From an uncultured Blautia sp. (GTDB lineage Bacteria; Bacillota; Clostridia; Lachnospirales; Lachnospiraceae), in assembly GCA_900547615.1 (NCBI GenBank), contig URHH01000008.1, positions 1 to 42,763 of the forward strand: 42,763 nt of DNA, in the 5' to 3' direction. A program made the position numbers and the translations under genes. Shown in pieces: positions 1 through 8,722 of the stretch. Each line of letters opens with the position of its first letter. Position 1 is the stretch's first letter. The notes below the pieces were generated by a model, which had not been told where the DNA came from, did no database searches, and saw only the letters and a program-made list of their open reading frames with translations.

Positions 1-1689
1 GATGTCACCGCCGTAACATTTGGCAAGTACGTCTTTTCTCATGGCTTTTACAGTCTCTCTCGCAATAATCTTACTTCCAACTGCTGCCTGGATCGGGATT
101 TCAAAAAGCTGTCTCGGAATCTCCTCTTTCAGCTTTTCGCACATCTTTCTTCCTCTCTCGTATGCCGTATCTGCATGGACAATAAAGGAAAGCGCGTCTA
201 CTTCTTCTTTATTTACAAGAATATCAAGCTTCACAAGCTCGCTTCTCTCATAGCCGCAAAGCTCATAATCAAGGGAAGCATATCCTCTGGAACGTGATTT
301 TAAAGCATCAAAGAAATCGTAGATAATCTCATTGAGAGGCAGCTTGTACTTTAAGAGAGCACGCGTCTCTTCCATGTATTCCATACCAATGTACTGACCT
401 CTTCTTTCCTGGCAAAGGTCCATAATGGCTCCGATAAATTCAGTTGTCACCATAATTTCCGCATTTACCATCGGCTCTTCCATATATTCAATTTCTGACG
501 GGTCAGGAAGGTTTGTGGGGTTTGTTAAGTCAATAACTTCCCCGTTAGTTTTATGCACTTTATAAATAACACTCGGCGCAGTTGTCACAAGGTCAAGATT
601 ATACTCTCTCTCCAGACGTTCCTGGATAATCTCAAGATGAAGAAGCCCAAGGAAACCGCAGCGGAAACCAAAGCCCAGTGCAATGGAAGTCTCCGGCTCA
701 TAAAAAAGAGAAGCATCGTTTAACTGAAGCTTTTCCAAAGCATCTCTTAAATCTCCGTATTTTGCTCCGTCTGCCGGGTAAAGTCCGCAGTAAACCATCG
801 GATTTACCTTCTTATATCCTGGAAGCGCCTCGCTGCACGGCTCATCGTTATTTGTCACTGTATCACCCACACGGGTATCTCTTACATTTTTAATACTTGC
901 CGTAATATATCCTACTGTTCCGGCTGTCAGTTCATCACACGGAATAAACTGCCCTGCTCCAAAATATCCAACCTCCACAACCTCTGTTGTAAAGCCTGTT
1001 GCCATCATGCGGATCGGCGTTCCTTTTTTTACGCTTCCGTCCATAATACGGCAGAATACGATAACGCCTTTATACGGGTCGTATACGGAGTCAAAGATCA
1101 GGGCTTTTAAAGGTGCGTTTACATCGCCTGAAGGAGCCGGGATCTTTGTCACGATCTGTTCCAGAACTTCCTCCACATTAAGACCTGTCTTTGCGGAAAT
1201 CTGCGGGGCGTCCTGCGCTTCCAGACCGATCACGTCCTCGATCTCATTAATGACGCGTTCCGGATCTGCACTTGGAAGGTCTACCTTATTAATAACAGGA
1301 ACAACGTCCAGATCATGGTCAAGCGCCATGTACACGTTCGCAAGCGTCTGCGCCTCGATGCCCTGCGCCGCGTCTACCACGAGAATCGCGCCGTCGCAGG
1401 CTGCCAGGCTTCTGGACACCTCATAATTAAAGTCTACGTGTCCCGGGGTATCAATAAGGTTAAAAATATACTCTTCTCCGTCATGCGCCTTATATACAAT
1501 ACGCACTGCCTGAGATTTGATGGTAATGCCTCTCTCCCTCTCAAGCTCCATGTTATCGAGAACCTGAGACTGCATCTCTCTTTCTGTCAGAAGACCTGTC
1601 TTCTGGATAATACGGTCCGCAAGCGTGGACTTTCCATGATCAATATGTGCTATAATACAAAAATTACGAATTTTACTCTGTTCTATCAC
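1..1689 (-). CDS. lepA: Elongation factor 4 (LepA), 3' end cut by the window edge
   Basis: Translational GTPase that acts on stalled or mistranslocated ribosomes. Translation from the GTG at 1689 gives 563 in-frame codons running off base 1; the family is about 600 residues, so only the C-terminal tail is missing. The G1 loop AHIDHGKST is at residues 14-22, followed by the switch-II sequence DTPGHVDF and the NKVD guanine-specificity motif. The LepA C-terminal region is recognisable near the edge (AKCYGGDI at the very end). The GTG start is chosen because AGGAGGA lies just upstream and the family N-terminus begins right there. It lies downstream of spoIIP on the same strand with a 63-bp gap. 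Identification is firm. Confidence 0.97.
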   Translation of the reverse strand, partial: MIEQSKIRNFCIIAHIDHGKSTLADRIIQKTGLLTEREMQSQVLDNMELERERGITIKSQAVRIVYKAHDGEEYIFNLIDTPGHVDFNYEVSRSLAACDGAILVVDAAQGIEAQTLANVYMALDHDLDVVPVINKVDLPSADPERVINEIEDVIGLEAQDAPQISAKTGLNVEEVLEQIVTKIPAPSGDVNAPLKALIFDSVYDPYKGVIVFCRIMDGSVKKGTPIRMMATGFTTEVVEVGYFGAGQFIPCDELTAGTVGYITASIKNVRDTRVGDTVTNNDEPCSEALPGYKKVNPMVYCGLYPADGAKYGDLRDALEKLQLNDASLFYEPETSIALGFGFRCGFLGLLHLEIIQERLEREYNLDLVTTAPSVIYKVHKTNGEVIDLTNPTNLPDPSEIEYMEEPMVNAEIMVTTEFIGAIMDLCQERRGQYIGMEYMEETRALLKYKLPLNEIIYDFFDALKSRSRGYASLDYELCGYERSELVKLDILVNKEEVDALSFIVHADTAYERGRKMCEKLKEEIPRQLFEIPIQAAVGSKIIARETVKAMRKDVLAKCYGGDI

Positions 1690-1752
1690 CAGGAGTCCTC
1701 CTCTGTTTCTATGTTCGATTCTCCCCATTATATCACAGAAAGTCCCCTGTTG

Positions 1753-2961
1753 TCACTGCCCTTTTAACACCCTGTCAAGAATATCTGCGAAAGGCTCCAT
1801 CGCGTTTTTTACCTCCTGCACCGTATTTGTCTGCGCCCCTGCTTCCAGAAGAATGGATTTCGGACGAAGATGGAGATTATACCGAAGTCCTGCAAGGTAA
1901 ATCCCCCTGTAAAAATCAGGATAGTAAAGGGCAGACTGATATTCAAGCTGAAAAGAAAAGGCAAGATTATCTTCTATATATGGATTCGGAAGATAGGATA
2001 CGTCTCCCTGGCTTACTGTTCGGCTTACCCCGTTAAAAAACATGATCTGCGCAGTGGGCTTTCCGTTGATTTCTGTCACAAGATGGCGGTTCTCTGAAAC
2101 ACCGTCCCTGTGAAGATCAATAATCACCTCTATCGACGGATTTTCTTCAAGAAAAGGCTCAAGATAATCCCTCGCATAATCGTAAGCCAGACTTCTGTCC
2201 TCCACTCCCCCTGCCATATCAAACTCCTCTTTAACGTGCACCACATGATACCCGTATTTTTCTTCCAGAATGGATTTCAGATAATCTCCCACACCTACAA
2301 TGGTATCCTCCACCTTCCCCTCCCTGGAATCAATAAAAGCCTCCTGAGAATGGCTGTGATAAATCAGAATCTGAGGCGCGGACGTATCCTGCTTCAAAGT
2401 CATATCCTTTTCCAGAAAACGCGCCGCATCAAGAAGTCCCTCTTTTATAGAAACATTTTTATCCTCGATAAAAAACTCACCTTTAAAATAATCGGGATCT
2501 GCCAGCGCTTCCGGCGACAGATCAACCACCGGGTGAGGCTGCACTGCCGTCTCCTTCGCTGCCTCCGGTGTGGGTGACGGAAGCGGTCGTTCTGACGGCA
2601 CCGGAGAAGGCACGGGTGTTACAGAAGGCGCTTTCGTCGGCTCAGGGGAGAGCTTCGCTTCCTGCGGCGGCGTTATCGAAGGCTCCTGTGTTTCTGCAGG
2701 ATCTTCCTCTCCTTTTTTATCCGCACTGTTTTCTGCCTGTACTTTTTCAGCAAGATACGCCGCATTTTTTTCCATGATCAGCTCAGACGTCTCCTCGTCC
2801 GTCTCCACCGCGTCACTCCACGCTTCTTTTTCCAGAAAGTCATAAAGCGGTATCTGCCTGTAAAAATTTCCCCGCAGAAAAAAAGGCTCCGGCAAAAACA
2901 CCAGAACAGTCACGAAGCACAGGCTTAAAAATACGCAGAATGCTTTCTGAAAATTTGTCAC
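1753..2961 (-). CDS. spoIIP: Stage II sporulation protein P
   Basis: Peptidoglycan amidase/endopeptidase of the forespore-engulfment machinery, which works with SpoIID and SpoIIM at the septal membrane. The 402-residue protein has an N-terminal membrane anchor (about residues 6-24) and a long Pro/Glu/Ser/Thr-rich linker (about 75-150). The catalytic domain spans about 195-400 and contains YHSHSQE (201-207) and IDLHRDG (281-287), the conserved histidine/glutamate motifs of the SpoIIP family. It starts at GTG 2961 behind AGAGGTGATC. It follows gpr by 48 bp and precedes lepA, a gene order common in sporulating Clostridia. The linker is longer and more repetitive than in Bacillus members, but all core motifs are present. 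Confidence 0.95.
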   Translation of the reverse strand: MTNFQKAFCVFLSLCFVTVLVFLPEPFFLRGNFYRQIPLYDFLEKEAWSDAVETDEETSELIMEKNAAYLAEKVQAENSADKKGEEDPAETQEPSITPPQEAKLSPEPTKAPSVTPVPSPVPSERPLPSPTPEAAKETAVQPHPVVDLSPEALADPDYFKGEFFIEDKNVSIKEGLLDAARFLEKDMTLKQDTSAPQILIYHSHSQEAFIDSREGKVEDTIVGVGDYLKSILEEKYGYHVVHVKEEFDMAGGVEDRSLAYDYARDYLEPFLEENPSIEVIIDLHRDGVSENRHLVTEINGKPTAQIMFFNGVSRTVSQGDVSYLPNPYIEDNLAFSFQLEYQSALYYPDFYRGIYLAGLRYNLHLRPKSILLEAGAQTNTVQEVKNAMEPFADILDRVLKGQ

Positions 2962-3009
2962 ACGATCACCTCTTTAAAGGTATCCTATGACAGGGCAAAA
3001 TAAATTATG

Positions 3010-3915
3010 TCAGGAACAAAACGCCATATTCAGCCCTTCCGAAATGGTAAAGCTTAAATATTTTACGGTTTCGTCCACATCTTTCGGCGTCACAAACATG
3101 GTATGGAGATGCGGGGAAATCATTTCCTCCAGAAATTCCTTCTGTTCTGTCTCCTCAAGCGCGTCCAGAAGATGCGACATAGAATCATGAACAATGGTAG
3201 CCGCATCTACGACTGTGGGAACGCCGATGCCGATCACTTTTACTCCCATACTCTCTTCTGTCAGACCGTTCCGGTGATTTCCCACACCGGAACCCGGATT
3301 GATTCCCGTATCTGTGATCTGAATGGTTCTGCTCAATCTTTTTGTACTTCTGGCTGCAAGAGCGTCTATGGCGATGATCACGTCGGGCTTTGTCTCCTGC
3401 ACAATCCCGCTTATAATCTCCGATGTTTCCATGCCCGTCTGCGCCATCACTCCCGGGGCAATTCCGCTGATACTGTGGATCTGCTCTCCTTCGATGCCCA
3501 TTCTTCCGTATTCCCGGAGCACATGGCGGGTCATACGCATATTTTCCACAACAAGAGGACCCAGGGAATCTGCCGTAATCCTCTGATTTCCAAGCCCTAC
3601 CACAAGCACGGACTTCTCTTTTTTCAAATCGATCAGCTCTCCGAGGTGACGGGCAAGCTCCTCGGATACTTCTCTGTGATAATCCTCGTCCGGAACAGAA
3701 AGATTAGGCGCTTCGATCGTGATATAATTTCCCTGTGGACGCCCCATTGCCTTTGCCCCGTTTTCTGTTCTGATCTTTACAACTGTAGTTCGAATATCCT
3801 TTTCCCTGTCATAGTTTTCCTGAACCTCCACACCTCGAACTTCCACATTTTCCTCCTGAAAGCGTTCCTGCGTCTCCAGTGCAAGGTCTGTTCTGATCCT
3901 GTATCCTGTCTGCAT
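3010..3915 (-). CDS. gpr: Germination protease (spore protease GPR)
   Basis: Aspartate-type endoprotease that degrades small acid-soluble spore proteins during germination. It is made as a zymogen in the forespore. The N-terminus contains the IRTDLALE segment around the autoprocessing site, and the body carries the conserved VVGLGNQRITADSLGP and IAIDALAARS blocks of the family. The open frame extends upstream to a TTG at 3978, but the ATG at 3915 is preceded by AGAGAGGGA and gives a 301-residue protein with a short propeptide, which fits the family better. It is divergent from rpsT and upstream of spoIIP on the same strand. I could not find a convincing sigma-G promoter in the 90 bp upstream. 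Confidence 0.95.
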   Translation of the reverse strand: MQTGYRIRTDLALETQERFQEENVEVRGVEVQENYDREKDIRTTVVKIRTENGAKAMGRPQGNYITIEAPNLSVPDEDYHREVSEELARHLGELIDLKKEKSVLVVGLGNQRITADSLGPLVVENMRMTRHVLREYGRMGIEGEQIHSISGIAPGVMAQTGMETSEIISGIVQETKPDVIIAIDALAARSTKRLSRTIQITDTGINPGSGVGNHRNGLTEESMGVKVIGIGVPTVVDAATIVHDSMSHLLDALEETEQKEFLEEMISPHLHTMFVTPKDVDETVKYLSFTISEGLNMAFCS

Positions 3916-3996
3916 GGTCTGTCCCTCTCTTTTCCAGCAATCAATATGCCTGACATCATTTTTTAATAGTTTCTGCAATTTTTGTGGAAATATGTA

Positions 3997-4025
3997 TTGA
4001 CATTTGCAGAAATTTATACTATGCT
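3997..4025 (+). promoter_or_regulatory. rpsT promoter
   Basis: TTGACA at 3997-4002, a 17-bp spacer, and TATGCT at 4020-4025. This is a vegetative-type promoter that would start about 85 nt upstream of the rpsT start codon. The leader can form a hairpin (GTGAGGA near 4030 with TTCTCAT near 4060), so some leader control of S20 synthesis is possible but not shown. Confidence 0.75.
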
Positions 4026-4114
4026 AAATAAGCATGTTTCGTGAGGACGCCCGTGTCTGTTCTCATGAGGAAAATATTTTCATTATATTAAAATACGTAT
4101 CGGAGGTGTCAAAA

Positions 4115-4378
4115 TTGGCTAACATCAAATCTGCAAAGAAAAGAATTTTAGTAAACAGAACAAAAGCGGAGAGAAACAAATCCATTCGTTCTGCTGTTAA
4201 AACTTCCATCAAAAAAGTAGACGCAGCAGTAGCAAATCAGGATAAAGCAGCAGCAGAAGCAGCATTAAAAGACGCTATCTCTACAATCAGCAAAGCTACT
4301 TCCAAAGGTGTTTATCACAAAAACAACTGCGCAAGAAAAGTTTCCCGTTTAACTAAAGCTGTAAACAGCATTGCATAA
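4115..4378 (+). CDS. rpsT: 30S ribosomal protein S20
   Basis: Primary 16S rRNA-binding protein of the small subunit. From the TTG at 4115 the product is 87 residues, the normal S20 length. It shows the typical Lys/Ala-rich helical sequence with ANIKSAKKR at the N-terminus and the basic KNNCARKVSRL block near the C-terminus. The open frame continues 27 codons upstream, but the GGAGGTG at 4102-4108 positions initiation at TTG 4115, and the homologous N-terminus starts there. It is monocistronic, with its own promoter and a strong terminator directly after it. Confidence 0.96.
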   Translation: MANIKSAKKRILVNRTKAERNKSIRSAVKTSIKKVDAAVANQDKAAAEAALKDAISTISKATSKGVYHKNNCARKVSRLTKAVNSIA

Positions 4379-4420
4379 TTAGTTATTCGTTTTTAATTAT
4401 AAGCTTATAAGTAAGAATGA

Positions 4421-4456
4421 AAAGGCAGCCATACCGTCATGTGGCTGCCTTTTTTG
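4421..4456. terminator. Bidirectional terminator between rpsT and holA
   Basis: AAAGGCAGCCA / TGGCTGCCTTT hairpin with a 10-nt loop. It is followed by T6 on the plus strand and preceded by A-rich sequence that becomes a T-run on the minus strand. It serves the convergent rpsT and holA transcripts. Confidence 0.93.
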
Positions 4457-4512
4457 TGCCGCAAATGCGATTGCCTGCGAGCAGATCCTGAACTATATCT
4501 GCTCACAGGAAA

Positions 4513-5496
4513 TTATCTCCCGGAGCTGTACTTCACAATAAGAAGTTCCACGCTTAACACGTCTCCGAGACGTCCAGTCTTTACCGCCTCCTCCGCGTCC
4601 ACAAAATCCTCCACTGCCTGTTCCAGCTCCTCCACTGTATAGGAACGGGCGCAGGCAGATATATTACGCACAACAAAAGAAGGAACGCCGAGTCTTGTGG
4701 CAATCTCATTCTGAGACGCCCCCTCTCCTGACATTTTCTTTGTGAGAAGAAGCTGGCGGAACTGTTTCGCAAGAAGAAAAAGAATCCTCATGGGCGGTTC
4801 TTTTAAGGTGAGAAGGTCGTAGTACAGCTCAAGCGCTCTTTTCTGGTTCTTCTCCGTAACTGCGCGCACCATATCGAAAATCTTATTTGTAGTCTGGGTC
4901 ACGCACACTGCCTCTATATCCTCCGCGCTGACAATATCCTGCCCTTCTGTATACGTAATAAGCTTTTCCAGTTCCATGCGGATATTTCCCATATCTGTGC
5001 CCGTTTTTGTGAGAAAAAGCTCCATATCTCTCTGGGTGATTTTTCTTCCCTCTTTTCCGAGAATCCCTGCTGCCCACCGCATCAGCGTCTTTTCGTCCTG
5101 CTTTGCAAACTCTGTCACTCTTCCGCCGCTTTTTACCGCCTTATACATACGGCTTCTTTTATCCACCTCGGACTCTGAAAAAACAAGAACAAGATAATCG
5201 GGAAGGCTCTTCATATAGTCGGCAAGCTCCTCGCACTTATTCTTAAAAAATCCTGTGTCCTCAAGAAGAATAATTCTCCTCTCCGCAAAAAAAGGCATAG
5301 TCTCACAGAGATCGATAAGCTGCTTTACATCAACTCCCTTTCCCTCATAACGGCTGAAGTTCATGGTATCTCCGTCCGGATTTAAAGCGTTTAAAAGCTT
5401 CTCTTTATACTGATGTTTTAAATAAGCCTCTTCTCCGAAAAGAAGATACGACTGCTTAAAATTTCCTGTTTTTATATCTTCCTGTATACTTTTCAA
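4513..5496 (-). CDS. holA: DNA polymerase III subunit delta (clamp-loader wrench)
   Basis: Delta subunit of the clamp loader, which opens the beta sliding clamp. From the TTG at 5496 (behind GACAGGAG) the protein is 327 residues. It begins with SYLLFGEEAYLK and contains MPFFAERRIILLED in the N-terminal domain and the HolA C-terminal helical domain (NKIFDMVRAVTEKN, MRILFLLAKQFRQLL). An upstream TTG at 5541 is open in frame but has no ribosome binding site. The gene is the last of the minus-strand run that begins with the comEA-like gene and lies 55 bp after comEC. The comEC-holA adjacency is common in Firmicutes. Confidence 0.95.
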   Translation of the reverse strand: MKSIQEDIKTGNFKQSYLLFGEEAYLKHQYKEKLLNALNPDGDTMNFSRYEGKGVDVKQLIDLCETMPFFAERRIILLEDTGFFKNKCEELADYMKSLPDYLVLVFSESEVDKRSRMYKAVKSGGRVTEFAKQDEKTLMRWAAGILGKEGRKITQRDMELFLTKTGTDMGNIRMELEKLITYTEGQDIVSAEDIEAVCVTQTTNKIFDMVRAVTEKNQKRALELYYDLLTLKEPPMRILFLLAKQFRQLLLTKKMSGEGASQNEIATRLGVPSFVVRNISACARSYTVEELEQAVEDFVDAEEAVKTGRLGDVLSVELLIVKYSSGR

Positions 5497-5551
5497 GATA
5501 AAACTCCTGTCTCTTTGTATTCTTATAACACAATACCACAAAATCGCCGTT

Positions 5552-7771
5552 TTAGGAAGGGGAAAACCGTCTCACTCCCACATTCTCCCCGTCCGTAAAT
5601 ACGGTCACTGCCCCGCTTTTCATAGTGTACTCTACCCTGCTTCCTGATTTTTCCAGGCGTTTTATCGTCTCAGGGGAAGGGTGACCGTATGTGTTTGATT
5701 CCGAGCAGGAAATCACGGATACCTCCGGCTTTATTTTATCGAGGAACGCCTGAGTGGACGAATAGCCGGAGCCGTGATGCCCTACCTTCAAAAAATCCAC
5801 ATCAGAAAGCACAGACAGAAGCTTCTTTTCTGTCTCTTCCCCCACATCTCCTGTAAACAAGCCGCGAAAATTTTTATATGATAAAAGAAATACGACTGCG
5901 TCCTCGTTTACATCTTCTCCGGAAGCTCCTTTTTCCGGGGAAAGTACAGAAATTCTGCCATCGCCTATGCGAAAATCATCTCCCCTGTTTGCCGTCATCA
6001 CCTGGATTCCCACTTTTTTTGCGAGAGCTTCAAGCTCCCTCCGCGCCTCCGTCTTTTCACTGATCCCGGGCAGAATGAGATTCCCGATTTTTAAAGAAAT
6101 CAGCCCTTTCTCCATATATTCAAGAATCTCACGCACTCCGCTTATATGATCTTCGTCCGTATGAGAAATAAAAACAGCGTCCACATAGGAAATCCCCTGA
6201 TTTTTCAAAAACGGAAGAATCTGGTACTGCCCGATATTCTTTTTATTGCTGCTTCCCCCGTCAACGAGAAACACTTCTCCTGTTGGAAGCTGCGCCGCAA
6301 TGGCATCTCCCTGCCCAATATCAAGACAGGTGATTTCCATATGCAGTCTGTCTCTTTGGCTCAGAACAAAAAGAGCTGCTGCAAGAGATACAACCAACCC
6401 GCTTTTTGCCAGATAAAGCTTTCTCCTGTTTTTCACCTCTTTTTTTATCAGAAAACCGGCTGCCCCTGTCACAGAAAACAAAAGTATATAGTAAATCACT
6501 GCCTGCCAGATTTTGGGCTGTCCCGGCGTCCAGGTACAAAAGAGAAGGGACGCGCCAAGGCTGCAAAGCTTATCGTATGCAAAAAGCACAAGCCTTCCCG
6601 GAAGAGAAACGCACACGGCAAGCCCCGGCGATATGCAGCCGATCAGAGCTGTAAAAACGCCGCTTATAAGAACGATTCCCACCGTCGGCAGCACAAGAAG
6701 ATTTAAAAAAATCCCGATTATGGAAACTTCTCCGTAAAACCACAGCATCACAGGGAGGGTGGTAAGCTGTACACATACAGAACCCATGAGACTTTTTAAA
6801 ATTTTATTTTTTATGCCGGAAAACTTTAAAAATACAGGGAGAACTGCTCCCACTCCGAGAACAGCGCCAAAAGAAAGCAGAAAACCGGTATTGTATAAAT
6901 ACGCCGGAGATTCCAGAAGAAGGATCATAGCAGATACGGAAAGCGCTGTCATCATATCGTAAATCCGCCCCAGGATTTTTGCGCCTGTTGCAATGAGAAA
7001 CATGGAAACAGCCCGCATGGCAGAAACGCTCCCTCCTGTCATTTCTCCGTAAAAAATCATGACAGCAAGAGAAAGAAACCCTGCGCTCCATATCCCAAGA
7101 CCCGTTTTCTTCAAAAGCTCATAAAGTCCCATTCCCAGAAGGCTGATATGAAGGCCGCTGATAGCCAGAATATGAATAATCCCTGCCATCTGGTAAAGCA
7201 TTTTTGTTTCTTTTGGAAGTTCTCCCTTTTCTCCCAGAACCATCGCAGCAAAAACAGGGGCAGCCTCTCCTGCCGCGTCCTCCAGAACGCCGTTTAAATG
7301 TTCCCGGATTCGAAGCAAAAGTGTCTGGTATGCGTTTCCCTCTTTTCCTTTTTTCAGCACCTCCCCCTTTTTCACAGAATAATACATATGCTCACAGGCG
7401 TAATACTGCCTTGCGTTAAACTCTCCCGGATTTCTGGGAAGAGAGAGCTCTTCAAGAACACCGCGGACGCAAAGATACATTCCCGGCTTTAATTCTTCTC
7501 TTTTCTTTAAATATACAGTTATATTTTTTATTGGAAATTTTTTTGATCTGTAAATAAGATATGATTCATTCAGACTGACTGTCTGAGAAAATTCGGTATC
7601 CCGGAAGCTTTCGACTTCTCCACATACAACGCTTTCCGGGTGCTCTTTTATCCACTCTTTCAGGTAATCCGGCAGTGGATTTCCCCGTATAAAAGGAAAT
7701 CCAAGCCAGTCTCCTGCTGCCAGAAAGAGCATCAGAAAAAGACATACCAGACAAAGCGGGCGTCTTGTCAT
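5552..7771 (-). CDS. comEC: DNA internalization competence protein ComEC/Rec2
   Basis: Polytopic membrane protein that forms the channel for single-stranded DNA uptake. The 739-residue length is typical. The order is: N-terminal membrane segment and extracellular OB-like domain, the Competence domain with many membrane helices (centred on the GIIHILAISGLHISLLG motif), then a C-terminal metallo-beta-lactamase-fold domain with DIGQGDA, the SHTDEDHISG metal motif and VGHHGSGYSS. The ATG start overlaps the stop of the upstream GerMN lipoprotein gene by 4 bp, so the two are translationally coupled. No other uptake-pilus genes lie in the window apart from a ComEA-like protein upstream. The nuclease-like domain appears to keep its metal ligands. 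Confidence 0.95.
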   Translation of the reverse strand: MTRRPLCLVCLFLMLFLAAGDWLGFPFIRGNPLPDYLKEWIKEHPESVVCGEVESFRDTEFSQTVSLNESYLIYRSKKFPIKNITVYLKKREELKPGMYLCVRGVLEELSLPRNPGEFNARQYYACEHMYYSVKKGEVLKKGKEGNAYQTLLLRIREHLNGVLEDAAGEAAPVFAAMVLGEKGELPKETKMLYQMAGIIHILAISGLHISLLGMGLYELLKKTGLGIWSAGFLSLAVMIFYGEMTGGSVSAMRAVSMFLIATGAKILGRIYDMMTALSVSAMILLLESPAYLYNTGFLLSFGAVLGVGAVLPVFLKFSGIKNKILKSLMGSVCVQLTTLPVMLWFYGEVSIIGIFLNLLVLPTVGIVLISGVFTALIGCISPGLAVCVSLPGRLVLFAYDKLCSLGASLLFCTWTPGQPKIWQAVIYYILLFSVTGAAGFLIKKEVKNRRKLYLAKSGLVVSLAAALFVLSQRDRLHMEITCLDIGQGDAIAAQLPTGEVFLVDGGSSNKKNIGQYQILPFLKNQGISYVDAVFISHTDEDHISGVREILEYMEKGLISLKIGNLILPGISEKTEARRELEALAKKVGIQVMTANRGDDFRIGDGRISVLSPEKGASGEDVNEDAVVFLLSYKNFRGLFTGDVGEETEKKLLSVLSDVDFLKVGHHGSGYSSTQAFLDKIKPEVSVISCSESNTYGHPSPETIKRLEKSGSRVEYTMKSGAVTVFTDGENVGVRRFSPS

Positions 7772-8712
7772 TCTTCTTTATCCTTTCCGGAAATAATATC
7801 CTCGTTCCATTTATAGAAATTATAAAGATTCATATTTTCACGAAAAACCACTTCCTTCTGCCCTGCAATGGAAATCTCCACCTTCTCTGCTTCACAGGCA
7901 GCAAGGGCAGTATTCACAACCGAATATACCGGAATGCTTTCTTCCACATTTGTTAGCGCGTAATCCACAAATACAGGATTAAAGTCAATATAACATGCGC
8001 CGTCCGCCACTGTGACATTTAAAAGTCTTGTGTCTTCCGGTATGGTCTGGAAATGATTTTCTTCCATCGGCCCTTTTGCAAGCTGTTCAAGAGCCACCCG
8101 CACCTTTGGAATATTGTGCCTGTAAAATACTTTCCGCTTTTCTTCCACAAGATGCTTTCCTTCCTTATCTGTAAAATAAAGAGTAAAGGTATCTGAGCGG
8201 TAGGTTCCTATATCTTTTGAGGAAACCTCCGCAAAGGTATTCTCATTCATTTCCCCTACCGGCTCTTTTTTTGAATTTTTCAGTTCTTCCTGTCCGATAT
8301 AGAATTTCACAGCCTGAATCCCCGGAATCTGCACAAGTGTCTTTACGATCCCGGCCCTTGTGAGCACCTCTCTTGCTGCGCTCATCTTTTTATAACGGCT
8401 GTTAAATTCCACATTTAAAACCGTATCTGCAATCTGATACGAAGTGATCTCCACCTCTTCGGGAAGAAGACTGATCCCAGCCAGGCTGTCCTCCTTTGCA
8501 TTTAAGCGGCTCATAAGGTCCGGCAGCATAAAATCTGCCGTCTCTTCTTTCGGAGTGTAAGCCTCGCTTTCCAGCCCCGTCTCCGAGGCATTCAGATAAT
8601 AAAAACGATATTTGCTGTCTTCCTCCTGTCTTGATTCCTCCTCTATGCTACAACCGGAAACGGCAATACAGAGAAGCAGAACAGGAAGGAGCAGCTTCCA
8701 TATTTTCTTCAC
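7768..8712 (-). CDS. GerMN-domain lipoprotein
   Basis: Predicted exported lipoprotein of 314 residues. From the GTG at 8712 (directly behind AGGAGGTGCAGG) it has a Lys-Lys start, a hydrophobic core and a lipobox ending SGC near residue 20. The mature part has two GerMN-like repeats: one around IADTVLNVEFNSRYKK and one around VADGACYIDFNPVFVDYAL. The frame is open further upstream, but that would bury the signal peptide. It follows the histidine kinase by 10 bp and overlaps comEC by 4 bp. A GerMN lipoprotein directly after a kinase resembles LpqB after MtrB in Actinobacteria, so a role as an extracytoplasmic partner of the kinase is inferred. In Bacillus, GerM acts in sporulation. Confidence 0.85.
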   Translation of the reverse strand: MKKIWKLLLPVLLLCIAVSGCSIEEESRQEEDSKYRFYYLNASETGLESEAYTPKEETADFMLPDLMSRLNAKEDSLAGISLLPEEVEITSYQIADTVLNVEFNSRYKKMSAAREVLTRAGIVKTLVQIPGIQAVKFYIGQEELKNSKKEPVGEMNENTFAEVSSKDIGTYRSDTFTLYFTDKEGKHLVEEKRKVFYRHNIPKVRVALEQLAKGPMEENHFQTIPEDTRLLNVTVADGACYIDFNPVFVDYALTNVEESIPVYSVVNTALAACEAEKVEISIAGQKEVVFRENMNLYNFYKWNEDIISGKDKEE

Positions 8713-8722
8713 CCTGCACCTC

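Noticed and set aside
2110..3966. Long plus-strand open frames antisense to spoIIP and gpr
   Set aside because: They mirror the codon pattern of the real minus-strand genes, have no ribosome binding sites and show no family features.
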